A DNA stretch of 39,076 bases from Sphingorhabdus sp. Alg239-R122. GTDB taxonomy: Bacteria; Pseudomonadota; Alphaproteobacteria; Sphingomonadales; Sphingomonadaceae. A program made the position numbers and the translations under genes. The notes beneath the pieces are model-generated. The model worked only from the letters and a program-made list of their open reading frames with translations, made no database searches and was not told the origin of the DNA. The DNA lies in assembly GCF_900537065.1 (NCBI RefSeq), contig NZ_UNRC01000016.1:1-39076 (forward strand). The letters are read 5' to 3'. Position 1 is the stretch's first letter, and every line of letters begins with the position of its first letter. Shown one piece after another: positions 33,488 to 39,076 of this stretch.

Positions 33488-34695
33488 TGGGCAGAATCGA
33501 TCTGAACGAGCTCAAAAAGAGCACCAGCAACTTTGTCGGGCTCGTTCTGTAGTCGAACAAACGAGTGTGCAACCTCACCACATCCATCAAGCACGAAAAG
33601 TTCGATCCTATGTGAAGTGACTCGTTTTTCTTCGAAACTCACTTCCAATTCCATTGACTTAACCAGTTGATCAAAGCCTTCTGAGATCCTGAACATTCTA
33701 TAGTCTTCGCTGAATCTAAAATTTCTGGCTTCGCCATAGGATTTCAATGCGGTTGGCGTATCGAATTGAGCATCATATGACACGGCACACACACGAACCT
33801 TTCCTTCCAGGCCCCTTTTTTTTATTTCTTCTTGGATACGAGCGAGGTTATGAATTGTGCGGGTACACTTGTTGGGATTACCGCACCGCGTGTAGAAAAA
33901 GCCAACTACGATGGGCTTGCTGCAAAAGAAGTCATTCCATCGCAGTTGCGTGGCGTCTTGATCCTCAAGTATGACGTTCTGAGGTGGCCACTCGCCGCCC
34001 TTAGCTTGCGGTTGTGTGAGTTCCTGAATTGAGGCAGTTCTAGGCCTGTCGGACGTTCCGCAGCAGGTTCCAGTCTCGCTCTTAATAGAAGCGATACAAG
34101 CGATCAGATCGCGGTGGGCCTTGCCAGAGAGGTTGGGCTTATTATTGGCGAGTTGCTCCAGGGCAGGAAGGATTTCCCAGGCACTCGGACCAAAATGAGC
34201 TAAAGTCTGAAATATCTCGGTGAGGCCAGATGAAACCTCGGTCTGTGGCCACTCGACGCGGTAACTAAGAAAACTCACTGGCCGATCCGACTGCCATATC
34301 TGAAAAATTGCTTTAAAGAGCAATTCAACCATTCCGGGATCTGGTTGAGTCCCACCCCGCAAAGCGCATGCCGCAGCTGCGATGGAATAGGGATGAGGTG
34401 AACTCTCGAGATTTTCGCGGATGTACGGCAACGCGGCGTCAGTTAGCCCAGTTAACTCTAATGCAGCCATCGCGTAGGCGCGAAACTTAAGAACCTCATT
34501 TGCTGTACGCCCGGAATAAAGCGGATGCCCCTCCGAGAGCAGATATACCAAATCTAGAGCTCGGCCCTCCGGACGATGTTTAATGTCATCGATATACTCG
34601 ACAAAGGTACCCAATGGTGTCGTTGCATCGAAGCCGTTCCTGTTGTCGCAAATTTCTGTTGGACTCGAGGGCCTGTCAAGCAATGCTTCAGTCAT
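33484..34695 (-). CDS. HEAT-like plus SCO1/SenC-type thioredoxin-fold protein
   Basis: 403 residues from the ATG at 34695; a TTG at 34716 is in frame but lies further inside the upstream gene. The first 200 residues are helical repeats (KFRAYAMAALELTGLTDAAL, HPYSIAAAACALRGG, SAWEILPALEQLANNKPNL). A linker with a CC pair (GTCCG, about residues 211-212) leads to a thioredoxin-like domain: IVVGFFYTRCGNPNKCTRTI (Cys271 and Cys277), VRVCAVSYDAQFDTPTALKS, and TSHRIELFVLDGCGEVAHSF (His362). In SCO proteins two Cys and this His bind copper. Here the Cys are separated by five residues instead of three. No signal peptide is seen, so it should be cytoplasmic. It overlaps the HEAT gene by 8 bp. Role inferred: copper loading of the tyrosinase. 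Confidence 0.72.
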   Translation of the reverse strand: MTEALLDRPSSPTEICDNRNGFDATTPLGTFVEYIDDIKHRPEGRALDLVYLLSEGHPLYSGRTANEVLKFRAYAMAALELTGLTDAALPYIRENLESSPHPYSIAAAACALRGGTQPDPGMVELLFKAIFQIWQSDRPVSFLSYRVEWPQTEVSSGLTEIFQTLAHFGPSAWEILPALEQLANNKPNLSGKAHRDLIACIASIKSETGTCCGTSDRPRTASIQELTQPQAKGGEWPPQNVILEDQDATQLRWNDFFCSKPIVVGFFYTRCGNPNKCTRTIHNLARIQEEIKKRGLEGKVRVCAVSYDAQFDTPTALKSYGEARNFRFSEDYRMFRISEGFDQLVKSMELEVSFEEKRVTSHRIELFVLDGCGEVAHSFVRLQNEPDKVAGALFELVQIDSAQ

Positions 34696-35527
34696 CGGAA
34701 GCGTTATCTTTATCAAGTAGTGTGCTCGCAGCTGATTGAAAAGACTTCGGAGCGCCCTTCCGCAATTTCTTCACCAGTTCCTTGGCCGATGTGGCGGCAT
34801 TGGCGTCTTGCACGGCGGCGTTTGCGATACCGTTAACCAACCATGGTGCAAGCTTGCTGTCTGCGCCGGACGTATTGAGCATATCTTCGGCTGCGCTTAG
34901 GAACGCATCAGGATCCGCTTCGCTGACCATCTCGGGGATCATCACCCGCGCCTCAAGCGGCACACTGTCATCTTTCATCAACGATATCAGGTCTTCGCAA
35001 GCTTCTGGGTCCGAAGGCATCTGCCGAATCGCCTCGATTTGGCTTTCTTTGCTAGGTGGGTCGATCATAATCTCTCGAAGAACTGATGAAGGCAACGCTT
35101 TATCGTCTCGTCCCAGCATGGCGAGTGCGCTTGCTGTTGGTACAAGCTTCTCATTCTCCGGCTTGTCAGAGGTAACTTCCTCCAGCAATCGCTCTTGGAC
35201 AATGTCATCTTTCATCGCGGCGAGCGTGGCTATCGCGCCATGCCGGAGATCTATATCGGTGGCCTCAATCTGTCCTCGAAGTGCATTCACGATCTCGGGC
35301 TGTAATCTGCGAGCTGCGGAAGAAAAGATGCTCACGGCGTTAAGCGTGCTGAGTGCGCCAGTCTTTTGCTCAGGAGTGGCATCCTTGTCGTTGATAACAC
35401 CAACCAGCTCAGAAAGCTTCTCGTTACTATTGGCCAAATTGAGGATAGAATTTAAATCGTGGTCTACGGACGACCTATGCTTCTCAACTCTATCCAAGAT
35501 CTTATTCCGGTAATCCGAGACACTCAT
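34688..35527 (-). CDS. HEAT-repeat protein of the tyrosinase cassette
   Basis: 279 residues, entirely helical with HEAT-like repeats: EQKTGALSTLNAVSIFSSAA, IDLRHGAIATLAAMKDDIVQ, KLVPTASALAMLGRDDKALP and VPLEARVMIPEMVSEADPDA. No signal peptide, membrane segment or catalytic motif. AAGGA lies 7 nt before the ATG. It lies 47 bp after the tyrosinase gene and overlaps the SCO-like gene by 8 bp, so it is probably a scaffold or interaction partner in the same complex. Substrate or partner cannot be deduced. Confidence 0.8.
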   Translation of the reverse strand: MSVSDYRNKILDRVEKHRSSVDHDLNSILNLANSNEKLSELVGVINDKDATPEQKTGALSTLNAVSIFSSAARRLQPEIVNALRGQIEATDIDLRHGAIATLAAMKDDIVQERLLEEVTSDKPENEKLVPTASALAMLGRDDKALPSSVLREIMIDPPSKESQIEAIRQMPSDPEACEDLISLMKDDSVPLEARVMIPEMVSEADPDAFLSAAEDMLNTSGADSKLAPWLVNGIANAAVQDANAATSAKELVKKLRKGAPKSFQSAASTLLDKDNASDD

Positions 35528-35574
35528 CGCTTAGTCCTTTTCTCTGAATTCTTAACGCTCTTCGATACACAGAC

Positions 35575-37029
35575 TTATGAATTTGTTCGTTCATGATCGA
35601 ATGGCACATCATCATACGCAAAACCAAGATAGTTGGCGGTCAGGCGCTGTCCAAATGCATCAAGGGCATCCGAAATTGATGGCATGTTATCTCTTTGATC
35701 AAATTCTTTGCCTGTCCTAGATTTCGTGAAATTACGGCTACGCGATCCGGGAGGGCGGAGATTGTATGGCTTGGACCAAGTGTCGTCCCAAGGCCACTGC
35801 AGCGCATCCACCACCGCGTAATCCTCTGGGAAAAGACCGATAAGGTACGAAGGGGTTGTGAAAGATATCTCTCGCTTGTTCTGGTGAGGATATGTTTCGA
35901 CCTCTGTGGGTAAGTCTCTATCGAAAGTAAACTGCCATTTAGCCCAAAGCCTATCAACATTGCAGTGTAAGAGGAAAAACAGCGGATCCTGTGGCGACAT
36001 TGTAATGTCGTTTATGGGACCATTAAAGCTTACATGAGCCGAACCGTGAGGACGACCTTCCGACCTCGCGAATCCTCTGGGAGGGCGACGAAAGCCATAT
36101 TCATTGTTATCTCCGCCTAAGGCGAGAGTTTCATCTTCTGTAATCATCCTGATTCTACCCCACCCAGGAGCAGATTCCTTGCTTGTGTCGAAAAATGCGA
36201 CACGCTCTATCCCGTTCGTGTTGCCAATCTTCCAATCAGATAACCTGTTCTCGCTTGAAAACTGGGCCAGACGTCCACAGCTCGTTCCCTGAGTGAAGTT
36301 TGCAGGCGATCCTGTAGCGGGGTCAATTGCACCGAGTGGAATATGATCCGTCGCGCCTATGAAATCCTCGTCGAATAGCCTTGGGGCTGGCCTGTCAAAA
36401 CGCCAATATGGCAAGGACACTGACGGGTTAACAAGTTGTAGTTGTCGCTCAAGATCAAGAAGATAGAGCCGATGCCAAGGGAGGAAGTGCGTGTCATCGT
36501 GTAGCGAATTATATGCGCCACCTACGTGCATGGCAACGAAATCAGTAACATAAATTCCTTTGCCGTATGAGTTGAGTTCAGCAAGAGCCTTTGTAAAGTC
36601 ATAACGCGCATCATCGGTCATAAATTGCGCATCGCGGCGCACGCGAATCATGAAGTCGAGCCAACCTTTGATGTTCTCTAGGTTGTCGGCCCAAGCCGCC
36701 TCTATTCTTACGTCCTTACCCTCTGGGCTAGCTCCGTTGTGAAGTTTGCCCTCCTGAAACTTTCCAGCTACGAAGCATGTGGCCTCTCCATCCTCACCCA
36801 AGTCCAGTTCCAATTCATCGACCGGTTGGGAGCCGGTATCTTCTTTAAATTCCAAACGGGTATTGCTATTTGTAAGGGACTTCGATTTCAGCTTTACCTT
36901 GTTTGGCTTTCCCGAAGGATTATTGCCTTTGACCATTAACTGCACGGGAGACCATCCGATGTAGGCCCTCTGCTCACTCTTCTCTTTCGTGTCCGCATTG
37001 AACGGCCTCAGTTGGATTTCAAAACTCAT
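35575..37029 (-). CDS. Tyrosinase-type type-3 copper enzyme
   Basis: 484 residues from the ATG at 37029, preceded by AGGAG at 5 nt; a GTG two codons earlier overlaps that site. A beta-rich N-terminal domain (about 1-110) precedes the tyrosinase core. CuA site: FVAMHVGG (His168) and LHDDTHFLPWHRLYLLDLER (His181, His186). CuB site: RPHGSAHVSFNG (His328, His332) and QDPLFFLLHCNVDRLWAKWQ (His355). These six His bind the dicopper centre that oxidises phenols or catechols with oxygen. No signal peptide is visible, so it is probably cytoplasmic or needs a partner for export. No C-terminal blocking domain is evident. The substrate is unknown; melanin formation is only one possibility. It heads the HEAT/SCO/DJ-1 genes. 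Confidence 0.92.
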   Translation of the reverse strand: MSFEIQLRPFNADTKEKSEQRAYIGWSPVQLMVKGNNPSGKPNKVKLKSKSLTNSNTRLEFKEDTGSQPVDELELDLGEDGEATCFVAGKFQEGKLHNGASPEGKDVRIEAAWADNLENIKGWLDFMIRVRRDAQFMTDDARYDFTKALAELNSYGKGIYVTDFVAMHVGGAYNSLHDDTHFLPWHRLYLLDLERQLQLVNPSVSLPYWRFDRPAPRLFDEDFIGATDHIPLGAIDPATGSPANFTQGTSCGRLAQFSSENRLSDWKIGNTNGIERVAFFDTSKESAPGWGRIRMITEDETLALGGDNNEYGFRRPPRGFARSEGRPHGSAHVSFNGPINDITMSPQDPLFFLLHCNVDRLWAKWQFTFDRDLPTEVETYPHQNKREISFTTPSYLIGLFPEDYAVVDALQWPWDDTWSKPYNLRPPGSRSRNFTKSRTGKEFDQRDNMPSISDALDAFGQRLTANYLGFAYDDVPFDHERTNS

Positions 37030-37136
37030 GCCCACTCCTCAAGTATTTTCTCAGTTCATTGTCTCGGTCAGCCTAAATTCGGGCGACTTAAAGATGCTCA
37101 AATATCTTGTAGGTGCCCGAACCAAGAAATTGGGGA

Positions 37137-37562
37137 CTAGCCGTCGGCCTGTTTAACCATATAGAAGGTGGCCGCATATCCAGCAGGGCTGTCGCCATGC
37201 GCAACTGTACGAATCACGGAGCCAACAATCACATCAGCCTGATCAGTTGCTCCAGGCCACTCGTGTGTTCGCTCCCCATGATAATCATACACCCAACCTT
37301 CCGTATCCGTTCCTACTACGCCGGTACCGGTCCATCGAATTCCAACTATCCCGCCAGTGTTTCTTAACAGCTCTCCTCGAAGCAGGAGTTCGTAGCCTCC
37401 ACCCATATCAAGTTTGCCGTCCAGAATTTGATCATAGGCTATTTGGCCGAATGTAATAATTCCAGCGCCAAATCGGAGGTCGTTAAAAGGTTTTTGGATG
37501 TCCGGATCGTCATGCAAACTTCTGTAGGCCCATGAACCTTCATAAAACTCATATTCAGTCAT
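37137..37562 (-). CDS. Small beta-rich protein upstream of tyrosinase, unknown family
   Basis: 141 residues, mostly beta strands: the front reads YEFYEGSWAYRSLHDDPDIQ, the middle LRFGAGIITFGQIAYDQILD and YELLLRGELL, and the end TDQADVIVGSVIRTVAHGDS with AATFYMV. It has no signal peptide. The GSWAYRS front and VGSVIRT end resemble small lipocalin-like proteins that I recall next to bacterial tyrosinases, but I cannot confirm this. AGGAG lies 9 nt upstream of the ATG. It is 107 bp before the tyrosinase gene and on the same strand. Confidence 0.62.
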   Translation of the reverse strand: MTEYEFYEGSWAYRSLHDDPDIQKPFNDLRFGAGIITFGQIAYDQILDGKLDMGGGYELLLRGELLRNTGGIVGIRWTGTGVVGTDTEGWVYDYHGERTHEWPGATDQADVIVGSVIRTVAHGDSPAGYAATFYMVKQADG

Positions 37563-37605
37563 TTTTATTCACTCCTAGATTTGAAACTAGATTGGACGAG
37601 AATTT

Positions 37606-37833
37606 TCACTTTTTGACGCGTGCCTTTTTTCGATCTGCACATACGTGGCATGTTTTCATGCAGTCTTTTGGTACCGAGCCATCATCTTGTTCGGCTGGAA
37701 TTTCTATACTTATTTGGCGTATTTCATTGTTCTCACCACATATCGAGAAGGTAAGTTCCTTTGTCGAATTTTGATGGATAGGAATATTGAAGCCAACAAG
37801 GGCTAGGGAGAATATTAGATGCAACCAAAGCAT
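37606..37833 (-). CDS. Small secreted Cys-containing protein
   Basis: 75 residues. A hydrophobic N-terminus (LWLHLIFSLALVGFNIPI) acts as signal peptide or anchor. A beta-like middle follows (ELTFSICGENNEIRQISIEI). The basic C-terminus has DCMKTCHVCADRKKARVKK, a Cys cluster with one His that could bind a metal or form disulfides. Short alphaproteobacterial proteins with this layout are known to me only as hypothetical. GGGGGA lies 7 nt before the ATG. It ends 43 bp before the next gene and could be the first gene of the tyrosinase transcript. Confidence 0.6.
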   Translation of the reverse strand: MLWLHLIFSLALVGFNIPIHQNSTKELTFSICGENNEIRQISIEIPAEQDDGSVPKDCMKTCHVCADRKKARVKK

Positions 37834-38279
37834 CTAAATATCCCCCTTTAAAATATAAGTAGGAAGAGAAGTTTCGCGATTTTCAGAAATTTCAAAAGCA
37901 CACATGTGTTCGCCCCCAACTATAATGGAATTGTTAAAGTTCAGTGCGACTCTTATTAATTTTCAAGAAAGATAACACAGTTTTTATCTTCCGTTAAGCA
38001 AAAAATTTTGCTGCAGCACAGTATTTCTCAGAGTAATCTCTTCTAAAAAATATACATGCGTTGTGATTTCATGATTTGATCGAGAAAAAACATTCGTCTC
38101 ATCTTACATTTATTGCCAGACCAGTTAAACTGTTAGCGAGTATGATTCTAACAAAATACCAGTTGCCGGTTTGTTGGCGGGAAACAAGCTCAATTGAATT
38201 CCAATACAGTCGGTAAGTTATAATGAGTTGCTCGATAACCCCTGCAAGCAGCGCATGTGTGCTTAAGGAGTAGATTACA
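37834..38279. other. AT-rich intergenic region with no gene
   Basis: 446 bp between divergent genes. I see no coding frame of substance. A short ACACATGTGT palindrome lies at 37900-37909 and TATAAT-type hexamers at 37921 and 38219. Confidence 0.6.
38194..38224 (+). promoter_or_regulatory. Possible promoter of the DUF262 gene
   Basis: A perfect -10 TATAAT (38219-38224) is preceded by TTGAAT (38194-38199) with a long 19-bp spacer. The leader to the ATG would be about 50 nt, with AAGGAG 9 nt before the start. The -10 is convincing, the -35 weak. Confidence 0.4.
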
Positions 38280-39076
38280 ATGAAAGCCACCGAAGCAAGC
38301 CTATTGGCATTCCTCAAGAAGTCACCGCAGTTTGTGATACCAATTTATCAACGGACCTACTCGTGGACCGAGAAGGAGTGTCGACAGCTTTGGTTGGACA
38401 TTATTCGAGCCGGGACGGACAATACCATTTCTGTCCATTTTATTGGCTCGATTGTCTATATTGAGGATGGCCTATCGCAGGTTTCGCATCAAGCCCCTTT
38501 GCTAGTCATAGACGGGCAGCAGAGACTAACCACCGTTACATTATTGCTAGCAGCTTTGGCGGCAGCAATTAGTGAAGACGAGCCAATTGATGGCTTTTCA
38601 GCACGTAAACTGCGTAACTATTATCTACTCAACCCAGAAGAGGAAGGAGAGCGTCATTTTAAATTGCTTTTATCTCAGACTGACAAGGACAGCCTAACTT
38701 CAATTGTCAGCCAGAAGGAACTTCATTCCGAAAAGTCCGTGCGTGTCATGGAGAACTTTGAGCTGTTTCAATCACTCATTGCTGGAATGGGGAATAATCT
38801 CGAAAAGCTATGCAAAGGTCTCGCCAAACTTGTTGTTGTGGATATTGCGCTGAGCAGGGATCAGGATAACCCTCAGCTCATTTTTGAAAGTATGAATTCG
38901 ACAGGTCGAGAATTAAGTCAGGCTGATCTAATCCGAAACTTTATACTTATGGGCTTAGAACCGGGCCTTCAATCAAGCTTATATGAGCAATTTTGGAGAC
39001 CCATGGAGCTGAATTTTGGGCAAGAAGCTTACAACGCCCATTTTGATAGCTTCATGCGGCATTATCTCACTGTAAA
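38280..39076 (+). CDS. DUF262 (GmrSD/GmrS-type) protein, 3' end outside the window
   Basis: 265 codons are visible and the frame is open at the edge. The N-terminus carries the DUF262 hallmarks: FVIPIYQRTYSWTEKECRQL, then FIGSIVYIEDG, the nucleotide-binding motif LLVIDGQQRLTTVTLLL, and later IFESMNSTGRELSQADLIRN. DUF262 is the nucleotidase-like domain of GmrSD type IV restriction enzymes and of related phage-defence proteins. The missing C-terminal part would show whether an HNH (DUF1524) nuclease domain is present. AAGGAG lies 9 nt before the ATG. Confidence 0.9.
   Translation, partial: MKATEASLLAFLKKSPQFVIPIYQRTYSWTEKECRQLWLDIIRAGTDNTISVHFIGSIVYIEDGLSQVSHQAPLLVIDGQQRLTTVTLLLAALAAAISEDEPIDGFSARKLRNYYLLNPEEEGERHFKLLLSQTDKDSLTSIVSQKELHSEKSVRVMENFELFQSLIAGMGNNLEKLCKGLAKLVVVDIALSRDQDNPQLIFESMNSTGRELSQADLIRNFILMGLEPGLQSSLYEQFWRPMELNFGQEAYNAHFDSFMRHYLTV

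Noticed and set aside
33484-34716. TTG at 34716 as start of the SCO-like gene
   Set aside because: The ATG at 34695 gives a normal short overlap with the upstream gene; the extra seven residues add nothing recognisable.
38099-38317. 72-residue minus-strand frame overlapping the start of the DUF262 gene
   Set aside because: It overlaps the ribosome site and start of a well-supported gene on the other strand and shows no family pattern.

Overview
The window looks like a chromosomal segment of an alphaproteobacterium, perhaps sphingomonad-like. That assignment rests on gene order, the style of the flagellar proteins and the YD-repeat protein type; I saw no rRNA, tRNA or other marker gene that could fix it. 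Three zones are visible.

Zone 1 (1-14,650, all minus strand) is one continuous flagellar operon of 21 reading frames, transcribed right to left: flgF, flgG, flgA, flgH, flgI, flgB, flgC, fliE, fliF, an unknown 140-residue gene, fliH, fliI, fliJ, a fliK-like gene, flgD, flgE, a divergent fliM, fliN, fliO, fliP and a sigma-28 (FliA-type) gene cut by the window edge. Most junctions are 4-bp ATGA overlaps or gaps under 30 bp. Together they build the MS ring, export ATPase, rod, P and L rings and hook, and end with the sigma factor that would switch on late genes. There is no recognisable fliG (its usual slot holds the unknown gene) and no flgJ. FlgH lacks a lipobox and FliM lacks its usual N-terminal CheY-binding motif. 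Two perfect DNA dyads lie just upstream of flgF.

Zone 2 (about 14,700-32,820) is a polymorphic-toxin region. Its main gene is a 12.5-kb YD-repeat (RHS-like) gene on the minus strand. Its protein ends in a LysM domain, a hydrophobic segment and a C-terminal GIY-YIG-like nuclease tip, and a probable immunity gene follows 10 bp downstream. Beyond lies a toxin graveyard: two decayed copies of a short piece of the same RHS gene, an orphan C-terminal tip with a membrane-protein partner, an unknown 315-residue gene, three families of short repeats, and a REP-associated tyrosine transposase (RAYT) gene bracketed by inverted copies of one of those repeats. A lipoprotein gene with a good sigma-70 promoter borders it on the left. 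A probably frameshifted ribbon-helix-helix gene diverges from the RHS gene on the right.

Zone 3 (32,860-39,076) holds a minus-strand cassette: a small beta-rich protein, a tyrosinase, a HEAT-repeat protein, a HEAT/SCO-like protein with candidate copper ligands, and a DJ-1/PfpI protein. The last three genes overlap or nearly abut, and a small secreted Cys-containing protein lies upstream. I read the cassette as a possible copper-enzyme production and maturation module; this is the best candidate for a poorly described system here. At the right edge a plus-strand DUF262 (GmrSD-type) gene runs out of the window, suggesting that a defence region begins there.
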